The translations under genes were made by a program, and so were the position numbers. A DNA stretch of 64,000 nucleotides, from positions 62,001 to 126,000 of the forward strand of contig JAWUZG010000351.1 of NCBI GenBank assembly GCA_036785705.1, in the 5' to 3' direction. This stretch comes from Acanthornis magna (taxonomy: Eukaryota; Chordata; Aves; Passeriformes; Acanthizidae). Shown here one piece after another: positions 1 to 12,700 of the stretch. Numbering within the stretch: position 1 is the stretch's first letter; each line of letters opens with the position of its first letter. The notes under the pieces were generated by a model. That model did not search any database, was not told the DNA's origin, and worked only from the letters and a program-made list of their open reading frames with translations.

Positions 1-58
1 ATAAGTCAATGACAAATTTTCCATTGAATTAAATGGAGCCACAATTTCATCTCAAGAT
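1..58 (+). repeat. Trace of an old amniote interspersed repeat
   Basis: The opening bases alternate AAGTCAATG, TTTCCATTGAATTAAATGGAG and ATTTCATCTC. This resembles a motif I know from turtle, crocodile and bird DNA, where a CATTGACTTCAATGG core is followed by a short GCAGGATTT-like stretch. The element is cut by the window edge. Its class is uncertain and it contains no coding sequence. The match is by eye and short, so chance similarity is possible. Confidence 0.35.
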
Positions 59-3000
59 ATCAAACCAGATTTTTATGTATGTGCTCATTTCCTTTTTGTT
101 TAAATATGAATTGACAGCTTAAGAATTGCATGGTAAAACATGTATTTTCTAGATTATGCTGAGGAGCAGATTAGTGATTACAATTTGGCATTACAATTGA
201 ACAGGAAGAAACCAAGCTGTTTAGCCCCTTCCTAAAATATTTTGGTTCTTCTCTGAAATTAATTTCCTCTGTGAGAGTTCAGTTACTCTGCTTCAGATTT
301 TGACCTAGGTCTATTCTGTGTCATTTCCTGGTAAATTTACAGATAATGATTGTTTTTGTAAAAACGCCGCATAAGATACAGATGGGACTGAATTCAGTGT
401 GATGGCTGTTGTTTGCAGCGTTCTTAGCAGAGGGCTGCGTTGGTGGAAAGTCAAAGCACTGCAATTTGTTCACGCCCAGCCTGGCAAAAAATGAGCATAA
501 TTTGTCATTTGAGAGCTAGTATGCAGGCGAAAGAATGCTTTTATGTGACAGGCAGGTCTGCACAGGTGTTTGGATCCAGCCAACAACTATAGGCTGTTAT
601 TTGTATATAGGGTAGGCAGGTACGTCCTTTGGGGAAAGAGAAACATAAAGATTTTACCTGATCACATTTGTATTCTGTTGGGGAGTCCTTCTGCCTTGGG
701 AGAGTCCTACCTGCCCCTTCCTGTCATCTGAGGTGGCTGAGCCAGCACCCTTCACCCACCCTGCACATGTCTAACATAAAGCTGTCTCAGCTCTTAGCTG
801 AGGCGTGCGTTGCACCTGTAAACTCGCCCACATTGTCTCCAGCAGCACAGCTGTTCCAGAATACACCCCAATATAGACTGTACCTGCTCATCTGCATGCA
901 GCCAGCTGGCCAATGTCACAGTTCAGCTGCTTTGGTTGATATTTGGATTGAATGGAATATTAGTTGTTGAAATAAATTTGACTTGCTTAGAAGCACCTGT
1001 TTAAGTTGTAGATGTACCATGAAAGAACCTCAAGTAGACTATGTTAAGCAACTGTTAGAAAGAATCTGCCTCCTTGCTTGCTTAGAGCATTCTTGGGAAA
1101 CATTTCAGTCAGAATCTTGGTCCAGAAACACCATGGTAGTCACAGGTACAGATGAATACTAAAGGTTCACTAAAGTGTGCTCTTAATGTTGCCACAATGA
1201 TGCATTCTGTTATGGAAATTTAGATTCTGGTCCAATTTTCTATTTTTGTCACAAACATTACAACTCACTGTTAAATGGTAGTAATACAGTAATACAATAA
1301 TTGCTAAGCTGGCTTCGTGTGTTAGAGAATGATAAGTGCTAGTGAAGGTACTATGATAAAATAATGAGAAAATTCTACAAATTCAGGATTATGGAGATTG
1401 CATTATTGCTGTAAATGCAGAGATAGCTATTGTGAAAGACAAGGATGAATCTCTGAGGGTGTATTCTATCTAATCAAAACATTTCCCACATGAAAAAGTA
1501 ACAAAAGCAATAAAGTGATAAAAGCAACAATAAGCAATATAAAGTGTGATATGCAGACAAAAACTTCTTTACAAGGAAGGTTTCCAGTTCTGAAAGACAA
1601 TTATGGTTGTTTGGTCCCCTCAGAGTTCATTAACAAACACTTGGGAGCACTGATTAGGGCCTGTATCTTTGTTTTCCCACTGGCATAACAGAAGTAATTA
1701 ATGGCAAAAATATGAAAAGATTGACTAAGAACTTGGTATTAGTTCATGGGACATATTCTTAGCTTTAAGCTAATTAAAGTGAAACTCTGAAAAAACCCTT
1801 CTGATCCTCAACAGTTGAACATTTTCTCTTTTATGTTATTTGGAGACTATTGAACAATGTAGATACTAGAGGGGAATAGAAGAATGGTGGTTTAATTTAT
1901 TTACTCCCTTTGCTGAAGAACTGGCTTTTAAGACCTTCAGAATTTAGATCTTTACAGAGCTCTGAGAAGCCAAAGGAATGATTTATTTTTATATATATTT
2001 TTTCTGTCATTTTGTTTATGCTTCAGAGTTTGGACAAAATTGGAAAAAACCTCTGATTTAGATTATAAAAATAAATCAAACCAAACAACTCCTTAAGGTT
2101 CTGCAGTTTTAAAAACACTCTGCTCTTGCCTGCTTCTTCCATTATCAGTATTTTTTCCCCCATGGTTCATAAATTTCCAGTAAACCTCAGAGAAATATTC
2201 CAAGACCACAGATAATGCTTGTTAAACTAAACCCAGCCCATAATGATTATTAATTATTTTAAGTGCTTCCTCCTTTCATTTCTTTTCCACTATTGGCAGA
2301 CTGGATTTGAGAAAAGTCTGCTAGCTGAAGACCAAGGAACACTTGCAACTTAAAAGCAGTGAAATCATTAGAGTTATTTCAGATATAAACTGCAATGTCA
2401 GTCTGTTTTCCTTCATAGATTTGTCTGCAGCTTTCCACATGATGTCTGATTTAAGGACCTGACACAAAGTTCCCTAATTCAGCAGATTCATCATGAACTT
2501 TGGGAGATTTTGGGCTATGCCATTAAATTCTACACCTGTTCTTATATCTGTGGATATTACAGTGGGTCGAGGCTATCTTCCCAGAACCTGTTGCTCATGG
2601 AAAGCACATGAAGTTATGCTAAAGCCTTTTTTCCGTACCCCCATGTATACCTGTGGTTTAAATCTGTGCCTTTTTCAGGACATCTCACTCAATCCCAGAG
2701 CTGAGGACACTGTCCTTACTCACACACTGCACCTGTGTCACACCTCAGCACCTCACATGAAGAAGAGCTTGTACAGTCATAATCTTTTTCTTCCTCCTCC
2801 ACACTGTAATCAGTTGTTCTGATGAATGGCATTAGCTTGACTTACAAACATTGCCTTGCCTAAATACTTAATCCATCAGGATATGGTGATGCCACTGCTT
2901 GGCCTCTGAACTTGCTCTCATCCTTAGTCACCATGTCTTAGTTTTGACTGGAATGACTTTGGCCGTCCTTGGATTGTATCTGTGGAGTGAGCTGCTGAGA

Positions 3001-4193
3001 AACCACCCTTCCCTAGGAGCAGCTCTGGCTCTGAGCTCTGCTCCATCACTTTCTCTTTTGTTCCTTTTGCTGTCCTTCTTTTCAACTTCCTTCCTAGATC
3101 TTTTTCAATAGGAAAGCTGCCTGGGGACCTGCACTAAATAGAGATGTGAAGGATCAGTGTTTCCCTCCCTGCTAACTGTGGCTGGGCCCTGGGATATGAT
3201 ATGCAAATCTAGCAAGGGGTATGCTCTCGCTCCTTCCTTCCTTCTTGTTTGGGGACAGGATTTTCCCTTCTCCTTCTCTGGCTGCTTTTAACTTGCATTT
3301 CATTTGTATCCTTTAATTAGCATGTTCCTTCTAGCTTAGCTGACTTTTTCCTGTTTACAGTATCTCCACAATTACTACCCAACTTTATAAATCATACACT
3401 TCATGAGAAGTACTCATTGTAAATATGCATGTTACTAGGCTCATCAATTCTAGTTTACTGGGAGCTTGGAGTATAAATTCTGTATTACATATTAATAATG
3501 CAAAGAGTAATGTAGTACTGAAAGTGACTTCCTGAATGGCCTTCCTTTTTACTGTGTTTTGGGGGTACTGCTGTACCTGAGTAGGTATTTCCAAGAAAGA
3601 AAGTCCAAATAGATCAGATGAATAGACATAGAAATTAACTATATATAGAAAATTAAATTAATCATTTTGTGAAGAAGACTAAGTGTCAAGAGTGTGAGGA
3701 CACAGCTTCTTAAAGGCAAAATTTGGCTCTTTGCTTCTCATGAGGAGAATGGTTGTGATGTTACCCATTAGAAATCTGCATATTAGAGCTAACAGAGGGG
3801 TGGAAGGAAGGAACAAGAATTAGGGTAATGCTTTCTTTCCCCTTGAGAATGGTGTGTCTGCCTAGCCAGGCCAGATGTGCAGTGTAACAGTTCTTTTTGA
3901 TAAAGGAACCTCTGCAACATTAGTTGATGTGGGGCTCGAAACATTCTCATTTAACAAGTTACAGTGTCAAGCAATGGACATGTGAAATACCTTGTGTAGT
4001 GAATTTTAAAATACTTTTGGATGGAAGATTATGTACAAATGGTAGATGTTTTTATACTTCTTAAATGATACATCAGGATTTTTGAGAGGTCCTGATACAG
4101 TCTCTGAACTCTTTATGTACAAACTAGCTAATCAGAAAACTAAATTATATCTCAGAAAGGCAGAATTCTTTTGAAAGTAAATTTGATCTGTGG
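59..4193. other. AT-rich DNA without a recognised gene
   Basis: About 4.1 kb with no ORF longer than 109 codons and no domain that I recognise. The ORFs at 668-970 and 2493-2822 have no family resemblance and stop codons are frequent in every frame. Pyrimidine-rich stretches occur near 3050-3110 and 3225-3290. A stretch from about 2935 begins TGTCTTAGTTTTGACTGG, loosely like an avian LTR start, but I could not find a matching end. Nothing else stands out. Confidence 0.6.
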
Positions 4194-4226
4194 TTATGTA
4201 AGTTGATCAATACTTTACTTACATAA
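4194..4226. repeat. Perfect 10-bp inverted repeat (hairpin)
   Basis: TTATGTAAGT at 4194-4203 is the exact reverse complement of ACTTACATAA at 4217-4226, with a 13-base spacer. The stem is AT-rich and could arise by chance in this background. No terminator or RNA-gene role is implied. Confidence 0.5.
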
Positions 4227-4441
4227 AGTGTCTAGAAATACATTCAAAATGTGAGGTGCCTTACCAGTCTGTAATACTATCGCACAGATTATAGTAAAGT
4301 GAATAAAAGCTCGGTGTATGTCCTAAGCAAGACATAGAATTTAGCTCACATTATTTCTACAACTCAGTGTGAGTTGTATATATCAGTATCAGTGGAAGAG
4401 AACGAAATTGTCACTGCAGCATTGAGCTGTGATTTGCATAC

Positions 4442-4446
4442 AGTGC
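4442..4446. repeat. Target-site duplication, left copy (AGTGC)
   Basis: AGTGC directly abuts the LTR end at 4447 and is repeated at 4819-4823. A 5-bp duplication is usual for ERVL-type and some ERV1-type integrations. Confidence 0.8.
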
Positions 4447-4818
4447 TGTCATGGTTTAGGAGTGCTATTCTCCAATTTAGTGCTCTCACTAATATCACGC
4501 TACTGCTTGCTACCCCTCCCCCTCCAATTGAATGAAAAAAGGGCAAAGATCCCAGGTTGAGGTAAGAACAATTTACTGGAAACAACGAGATAAAAAAATG
4601 AACAGTAACAGCAACAATATTAATAACAAATGTGTAAGACAAAAAAACCATTTACATGTAAAATAAAACAATATCAGACCTTTTTTCCCATCACAATTTT
4701 TCCCACTGGAAGAAATGCTCTTCTTCTTGGAAGCCAGAGAGAGTCCCTTCCCCCCCACCCCTGGCAATGATGTGGGGTGGTATGGAATAGCATTAAGGTC
4801 CTGGCCAAAACTAGGACA
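4447..4818 (-). mobile_element. Solo LTR of an avian ERVL-like endogenous retrovirus
   Basis: Read on the minus strand this 372-bp element starts TGTCCTAGTTTTGGCC and ends CCTAAACCATGACA, giving canonical TG...CA ends. Near its 3' end, a TTTCCAGTAAATTG stretch followed by a TTACCTCAACCTGGG-like stretch matches the layout of avian ERVL-like LTRs, where the poly(A) signal comes just before a CTCAACCC motif. Here the signal reads AGTAAA, so it is degenerate. Exact AGTGC copies flank both ends, which shows a true integration with the ends intact. No gag, pol or env sequence adjoins it, so the provirus has been reduced to one LTR by recombination. ORFs at 4364-4871 are chance readings of this element. 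Confidence 0.87.
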
Positions 4819-4823
4819 AGTGC
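4819..4823. repeat. Target-site duplication, right copy (AGTGC)
   Basis: Identical to 4442-4446 and directly next to the other end of the solo LTR. Confidence 0.8.
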
Positions 4824-6180
4824 TATGAGAGATCCTGGGTTTAGGAACTGTGTTGCAGCCACAAATGTCAAAAGAAAGAATTAAGGCTTATTAGACCAAG
4901 GTAGGCTTCTGTTAGACCATCTGATATAATTGGAAAAAAGATCAAAAGTCTACCTGTTATTTCCTCTGCCATCAATCACTCTTATGAAAGATACTTTTCT
5001 CATAGAAACCTCTTCTGTTATATTTATCTTTCTAAGTGTAAAGGACATATATTCTTATGTCAAATGTGCACTTTTAATATTGGTTACTTGAGACATTGTA
5101 TGTGACAAAGGCAAAGAAAATAAAGAAAGGAGCTTTGATGAATGTGTAGCAGAGTTTAACCCAGGCAGACTTTCCAGGCAGTGCTTATTAGAAAGCACAG
5201 ATCTCTGATGAGCAGAGATTGCAGTGGAGTGGCTAAAGTTGTACTAGACAATGACATGATGGAGCACATGGAAAGGTTTAAACTGAAGTAAACAGATTTA
5301 ATTTTGAGGCAATAACCAAAGATGGAAAAGAGTTTAAGGTGGTTTTTTTCTCATTCTGAAAATCATAATACTTAGTGTGGTAATCCAGTCTTTCTTTTTG
5401 TGAAACACAGACTGCAGCATTTCAATTTCAAGTCTTTCATTAAGGTCAATGATTTAAGTCTGAAAGGAAACATTATCTTTTGGAAAGGTAGATGCTTTGT
5501 ATTTAAGGTTGCAAATACATTGGAATTTATCCATGTTCCTCAAACTTTTCCAGAACTGCCTTTGCTAACTTGATTATCCACTCAGTAGATCCTTCTACAT
5601 CTTTTCCCCAAGGACTGAGATTTTTGGCAAAATAGATTGCGACCAATTGCTTTAAACCTGTTCTTCATGTGTCTAGAATTTTTTAGCACAATGACTTTCA
5701 ATTGTTTCAACCGGCATTTGCAATCCCATCTCTAAACTCTAATATACTTGTATACCCCAGATGTTAGTCTTGCTGTGCTGCACGTGCCTTGAGCAGGCCA
5801 GATCTTCATGCAGTGCCAACTAAATGTGAGACAGAAATATCAGAAGATGTTGGATTTCAAGCATGCTGTGTGAACTGTAGCTTGGAACAGATCACTGGCT
5901 GAACTTCTGTAAATTTTGGTGCCTTCTAATGCATGAAATGTTAACTGAAAAATGTTATCGTATGAGTTTTTGGCCTCTTATGGACAGAATGAAAGACCTG
6001 AAATCTGAAGCTTTCATAGCTCCACAGAATTCATATTTGTTTGCTGAATGAATGAGAGTCAGCCAGATTTACCTCCTATTCACTAACAAAATTAATTTGA
6101 GACCTTAAATTTAACCATACTAAACAGATTAAAAGTTCTAATAGATAAGAAGAACTAGATCATAATTGAAACACACCCAT
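4824..6180. other. AT-rich DNA without a recognised gene
   Basis: No substantial ORF, repeat or structured element was recognised here. Base composition is like that of the rest of the window. Confidence 0.6.
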
Positions 6181-6517
6181 GTTTTGGCTGTTTCTGAACA
6201 GCACTGGGACAGCGCCAAAGCTATCTCTTTTTCACACTCTGCCCTCTCCTAGTGAGTAGACTGGGGAGGTGACACAGCTGGGACATCTGACCCAAATCAG
6301 CCAAAGAGATATTCCATGCCATATAACATCTTTCTCAACAAAAGAAACTCCTGGTGTTGGGTAGGGATGAGGGTTGCTTGTTAGACTGTCTTTATCTCAG
6401 CAAACACGTTTTCTTGCTTTTTGTCCTCCTATTCCCTTCCTCATCCCACTGAGGCAGTAGCAGGGAGCGAGTACTGGGTGAGTGCTTCATTGCTGGCCAG
6501 GGTTAACCCAGGGCACA
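6181..6517 (+). mobile_element. Worn, internally deleted solo LTR, same family as 61720-62267
   Basis: Starts with GTTTTGGCTG, lacking the terminal bases, and ends near GGCCAGGGTTAACCCAGGGCA. In between it shares landmarks in the same order with the better-preserved LTR at 61720-62267: GACACAGCTGGGACA, then TGACCCAAATC (CCAAACTGACC in the other copy), then a CCAAAG(A/G)G(A/G)(A/T)AT stretch, then ACTGTCTTTATCTCA and the (A/C)AC(A/G)(C/A)G(A/T)GTTTTCT stretch. It is about 340 bp against 548 bp in the other copy, so parts are missing. No target duplication is visible, in keeping with an older insertion. No viral coding sequence adjoins it. Confidence 0.78.
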
Positions 6518-9500
6518 GCGGTTACTGCACAGGTTAGTGGAGCATCGGGTTCTGTGACCCCCGGTGCCTGCGATTGCATTTCCTTCATATGGATATAGCC
6601 TATTGGCAGTTCTGTGTCCTTAAACTCTGAGTCACTGGGGGACATTTTCAGGCAACCAGAACACCAGGAAATGTACTGTACAGTTAAATGTCAGTGCCTA
6701 ATCCTTCAGGATACACATTTGCATGTGTAAGTCATCCAGTTAGCATCCTTCATTTTTCTGACAGTTGAATGAAACACAGACATCGGTTTTTTTCCAGAAC
6801 AGGTGCTTTTATCAGATAGACTGATTTAATAACTATTCAATAAATAAGTACAGTCTTCATTTTAACTGCCTGCAGCACTTAGAATTTCCTGTCAAGGTGA
6901 TGCCACAACTGAATGCCTGTCCCTCACATTATATCTCTCACTGTATCCATGCCACCAAAAAATGCAGTTTAGTCTTTGTGTATCTATTCTTCACAGGAGG
7001 AAATGGTCATAAATGTGTGACCTGAGGAAGAACAGGAATAGCAAGGGCGTTTTGTGTTACGGCCACTTAGCTGAGGTGAATGGTGAAAGACAATCCACTC
7101 GCTGGAAGGGTTATTCCTAGGGATGAAGTTGGGAAATCCTAGCACAATAGTTGATCAGTTAAAATTCAGATGGCAAGTAAATAGTGAAAGACTAAGAAAA
7201 CTTGGCAGTATCATTCAGAAGATGAAGATAATGTCATCTCAAGTTTGCAAATTTTAAACTTTTCTTTATTGATTGAGTTTTCTTGTCTTTCCATGGTGAC
7301 GACCTTGTCATGTCCAGTCAATTAAAAGATGTCTAAAACTTGGAATTAACACTGTGATATGGAAAGGTAGGTTTGAACTTCGTCATGAACATTCCTAAAA
7401 CTCGTATTTCCCTGTGATGCAGAATAGGTAGCACCGCCTGGCACACTGCTTGAAACTTTTGTGGAGACAAGGGCATGATGTATGGTTATGCTGTTTCAGT
7501 AGCTGATACTGTGGTGAGTAGAAAGTGATGTCAGAGATGGGCCTGTTGCATTATGAGTATAGAAATTTGTATTCCATCTGGCCCTCAGAGATCAGAGGGT
7601 TGGCTGTGACTAGTCTCTTGATTTCTGATTATAAAAAATTAGGCACTATAGGTGCCGATATAGGTTTTATATCATTCCGATCACAGCATAGACAGTTATC
7701 TTGGAAACACTTGTGGTCATCCTACAATTGCTTTTGTGGGTAAATGCTCTTGAATGACTTACTGGACTAGCACAAAACAGTTTGCAATAAGGATGGTAAT
7801 GATGAATATGGGCAACGGAATGCTTTTTTTTTTGCTTAGTTCTGCAGGAAATTTTAATACTGCCCTAGAGTACTGCTGAAAATTATTTTAACCCAGAATT
7901 CTTTGTTCACAGTGATTTTTGGTGTATATATTAATGTTCTACCAGCAGTAGTGGAAATGCTCTTTAATACCAAAGCAAATATTGCAAAGATTATAATCTC
8001 TTTTTTACATAAGTTGTTGCTATTTAAATATAATAATTATAAATAAAAGTTGGATGAAAATTCCTTAGGAATGAAAGGGAAAAGAATTCCTTTTCTATAG
8101 GGCAGATGTTATTATGTCAAAGGACCAACTAAATACTATTGTGAAAATATATTCTATTTCTTCATTTTCTGCAAATCCTCTACTCTCAGGTTTGTAAAAA
8201 ACACACTGTAGAAAAACACAGAATTGAAACACTTCGAAGTCAGTGAAAGTTTTTCCATTGAGTGTCATGAGCTTTGTGTCAGATGCTTGTAGCTTATAAC
8301 TTGTGCTAATATGCTGGACGTGGGGAATCTGTTTCTCAGCTCTTGGAGAAATAGTGTTGTTTTTCTGCATCACAATTTGCAGGACATCCAATAGGTTTTA
8401 CCTCATACTGTGTTGAAGAGCAAACTAACATCTTTTGGTGACTCCGTTCAGCCTGTGCAGAGATCAAGGATAATGTTTGCCCTTCTAATGCCAACACATG
8501 ATGGTTTGGAGTGTTATGGGACAGATGCTAAAGACAGAATGACGTTAGTCATGGCAGTACCGGGCATCTGCCTATGACAGTAGATGTTGCTATCTTCTTG
8601 CTAGCTTCTTCTGGTGGCCTTAAAGACCAAAGACAAAATGGTTATTAAAGAGAGAGAGAAAATTTACTTTTCAATAAATGAAATAATTTTGTTGGGGGAA
8701 ATTTGAGACACATTAATAAGCAATTTCTTGAAAGAATATTCATCACTTCTTAATCACTCATTACCACGTGCAGTAAAAAAAATTTAGATCTGTTTGTTCA
8801 GTGATGACAATGTTTCATGATTACATTTCTGTGATGTCATTAAGGGCAAGGGAATTCCTCAATGCCATTGGTTTTGAGCAAGTAGAATTATAACAAGTAT
8901 TCAGGGCCTCTTTTGAGGAAACTTTTTCTTCCCATGAAACACTGAGAGTTTCTTTAAGCATCTAGTATTTGTTATTTATGCTTTTTCTTTTCCTGTTGGA
9001 TGAAAGTATAATTGAGTTAAAAAAATCTTTCACTGAGAAGTACTTCATTTGCAATAAGCATAACAATAGTAATTTTGTCTGTCACTCAAGATGCTGCTAC
9101 CTTGTAAGGCTACATTTAAAAAAACTTGCTGTTTTCTTCCCTGGAATAATTGGAAATCACAGTTGGTTAAGCAACATTACAGAAGGTCATGGTTTTTACA
9201 AATAAAAAAAAATAGAAGCTAGAATTATCCAATAGAAATGAAGAAAGACCTCTGGATATCTTTTTCATGTAGAAAAAGAAATTGGCATCTGTCTGTCAAC
9301 CATATGAGACCATCTAATCAAAGTCAGTTAATTCTGGTTAAGAGTTCAGATATGTTTGAAACACTAATGTTTACCTTGTTTGGGTTTATGTCAGATGAAC
9401 AGATTTTATGTTCCAAGGGATTTGGCTGTTGCTTGACTCTGGGCTTATTCACTGTAAAAACCAGGGTGTGACATTAGGGTAAGTTGTAGGAAACAAGAGC

Positions 9501-9639
9501 AAAGGGTCTGAGTTTTTTTTTTTTGTTGTTGCTGCATCACATTCTTATGAAATGGTATTGTAAGCCTCACAGGACAGGGAGAAAACAAAGAAAACTGGGA
9601 TACAGAACTGTAGAGTTGGATCAAACAATTTTTATTAAA
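6518..9639. other. AT-rich DNA without a recognised gene
   Basis: About 3.1 kb with only short ORFs (for example 8095-8391 on the minus strand, 98 codons), none with a recognisable domain. No RNA gene or mobile element was identified. Confidence 0.6.
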
Positions 9640-9745
9640 TGCAGAACTCTGGGTCACAGAGAGGGTAAGTGGTTTGACCAAAGCCACAGAGGAAGTATGT
9701 TGCAAGTCAAAGGCTGGAAAATTAGAGCTCATGTTCTCAGTTATT
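9640..9745 (+). mobile_element. Relic of an old MIR/L2-type retroposon
   Basis: The order of the short blocks GGGTCACAGAGAGGGTAAGT, GGTTTGACCAAAGCCACAGA, GGAAGTATGTTGCAAGTC and AGCTCATGTTCTCAG follows the well-known amniote pattern (CACAGAGAGGTTAAGTGACTT, then CCAAGGTCACACAG, then a GGCAGAGC-like block and a TCC-rich end). That pattern is found in MIR and L2 3' regions. Divergence is high, as expected for an insertion that predates birds. The overlapping ORFs at 9445-9987 are incidental. Confidence 0.55.
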
Positions 9746-12700
9746 TTACTGCAAGAATTAGTGGGCATTGCAAGCAAATAACACCTTTTCTTCTCAGTCA
9801 CTGTCTTTATCACTCTCTTCCTATATTTGCTACATTTTATCTTATCTCTGTATGTGACACTGAAAAAAAAAAAGAAATCCAGGAAGGGAGTAGCTGCTAT
9901 ATTTTTACTGATGTGCTAAATTTTTTGAAAACCCTATTTGTATGCTATGTATTCTGCATTTGGCACCACCAGAATAATGATTTTTGACTGAGTGTATAGC
10001 CAAGGGACTATCCTAATTTGCATTGTTACAATTTTAACTAATACAATAATATCCCTGCAGGTCATTTGCAACCTGCCTAATCTATTTGCTGAAGCAATGT
10101 CATGTAAATTAGCATTGTGAGAAGATGATTGTAAATTATTAAGTTAGCATGTCTTAAGAAGTTACCGCCCTTGAGCTGAGATGCAGTAACTGATTGTTGC
10201 ATGCCTCTCTTTCATGACAGGTAAACTCTAGCTAATTTAATGCTAATTTAAGTCATTGTGCAGTGTCTGATTTTCTGACCATACCTTAAAATCTGTTCTT
10301 TTAAATACTTAGATTTTTTTTTTTCCACTATAAAGTGTGAAGTTGCTCACAAGCTATCTAAAGCTTATTTATCAACAGAATCAATACAAGGTCACACACT
10401 TGACTCGGATGTTTCAGAAAATGAATCATGTTCCAGGATGTGTGTGTTGCACCGGAGGCTGCTGCTGGTTTTAGATTCTGTTTCAGTGCAGGTGCATGGC
10501 AGCCCACCAGCCAGAATGGTTGCCCTGGCACAGGAATTGAACACTCTGTCCTTGGGTACAGTGTGGCCTCTGTATCCTCTATTGCCTTTGAGTTTGCTGT
10601 GTTTACTGAAGTAAGCGGTGTTGGATGTTGACATCTTTGTATCCAGTACCTAACGTGGACTTTTCTTGGAAGTCTCTTAAGTGTTGCCATTTCTGACTAA
10701 ATGTCTCTATATAGATATAATTTTGGAAGGTTTTAGAAGGAAGGGCAAGGCATGAGCCAGAATAATCACTTAGGACTCCTTTTTTTTGGGTCTAGTCTTA
10801 CATATTATTGACACAGGCCCAGTGTTTTCTTGGCTATCAGTGAATTTCTTCACAGCCATAGAGTTATCTTCAGAAGAAGGAGATTTTCAGAATGAGACAA
10901 TAAACAGATATGTGCTGTTGGGGGAGCTTTTGGGACAAGACAGGCTTCCAGAATACAGAGTGCAGACTGATAGGCGGGAAGTGTTCAGATTCTACAATGA
11001 GTGTTGCCAAAGTAGGACTCCAGCTAGACAGTTCAAAAACCTAGACAGAGGTTGCATCTGGTGTATTTTTAGGCAATAATTATGCACATTCTTTTGAATA
11101 CGTAGAATGATGACGAAAATTGTATCATTCATCAGGCATGTTGGTTTAAAAAACCAAGAGATGCTGTTAGAGCCTGAGAACAGAGACATCGTATCTTTGT
11201 GAGAGATTCACAGACGCTTGATTTCATTCATCCACCCACACAGTCTGAGATATGCATAAGAAAATTGTTCTACTTCAAGAAAGAAAGTTAACTGGCTTGA
11301 AAAGCTGTCTTGGAGGTCAAGGACTTCTGTGATAAATCTTCTCAATTTTTATTTGATCAACTTGCTGATGTTTCCATATAAGAGTTGGTTGGTTTTATGT
11401 GTTCATGTTCTCAGAGCAGAGAATCCACCTTTTGATAAATATACTGCTGTACAGCAAAAAAGAATGCTATCAGTGAAACTGCTGTCAGTACCGATTAATG
11501 TACTTATCACCATTTTCTTTCTTGTGATAATGTTTAATTCATTCTAATCTTAACAGAGATTCCTGTTAAAAAGAAACGAGAGTGAGTCTCAGACAAAAAG
11601 AATTCAGCAAATGAGTTTGGCCTAGGTAGAATATTTAACATTACAAAGGCAGCAACCAACTTCCTCCCTAATTATATTACATTTTTGTCACTGTCTGATG
11701 GATCCTTCATTGTTATAAATTGTATCAGTACCATGTGAAATCTGCTTTAACTGTGCTGATATGTACAGCTGAGGAACTGGTCCAGTATTGCAAGCACCTA
11801 TTGGGTCTCAGAGGTTGGATGCTCCTAATTGTTACAAGCATAGTCCCTTTAGCACAGGCATCTTCTTGTTTGTTGACTTGAGAAATAAAATTTTCTCAAT
11901 AATATAATATGCAGACAGTCTAGCAACATTATTAGAAACATTTATTGTAGTTTCAGAATTATGTCTTTATTTGTGATGTTGGGTGTGCTTTATAGTGATG
12001 TGGCTGGTTGAGCTCCAAGTGCCTGACTCACACCTATTTAGAATGAGACTTCATTCAAAAACAATGTTATAAATAGGAAATTTCTGGAAAATACTCCGAA
12101 AACTCCCCAAATCTCATAAAGGTTATTGCTCAAGTTAAATGTGCATGAATTGTATGAGACTGGCATTTCTGTAAAATACTCAGATTTTGCAAGATGGCAT
12201 TTACTGACAAACCATCAGTTGAATCTATTTTGCAGATTATCCTTAGTGTTCCTGTGAAGGATATTCTCTGATATGCCTGAGCTGCAGCTGCTTTCAGTTA
12301 TAATCTGCAGAAGAGATATTTTCTGTGTATAGGTACCCTGTGCTATCTAACACAAACCACTGTTCTTTGGTTAAACTCTTACTTGCTTGAGAATGAAGTG
12401 TCTGGTCTGCTAATCTAAATGCTTTTGCACTCCTATATTCATGGCATCTACAGAGTTGCTTTCAACTGCCTTGCAGGAAAACTCAAGAAGAGTTTGGAAA
12501 GCAGAATGAATCATGCAAGATGTTGTGTTTTTCTTTTATATGGTGGTGTTGTTATTGAGGCTTATGGACTGATCCTAGAAGGGAAAAGTGGTATTTCCAG
12601 TAAGTCTATTATTTGTATGACAAGAATTGCCTTGTTTTCCTGAAAAAGCCTTGTACTTTTGGCATTATTCGCAGTAGGCTATATGCAGTATGTATACCTG

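Noticed and set aside
2935..3260. Possible LTR beginning TGTCTTAGTTTTGACTGG
   Set aside because: Only the first ~18 bases look like an avian LTR. No matching end, poly(A) region or target duplication was found.
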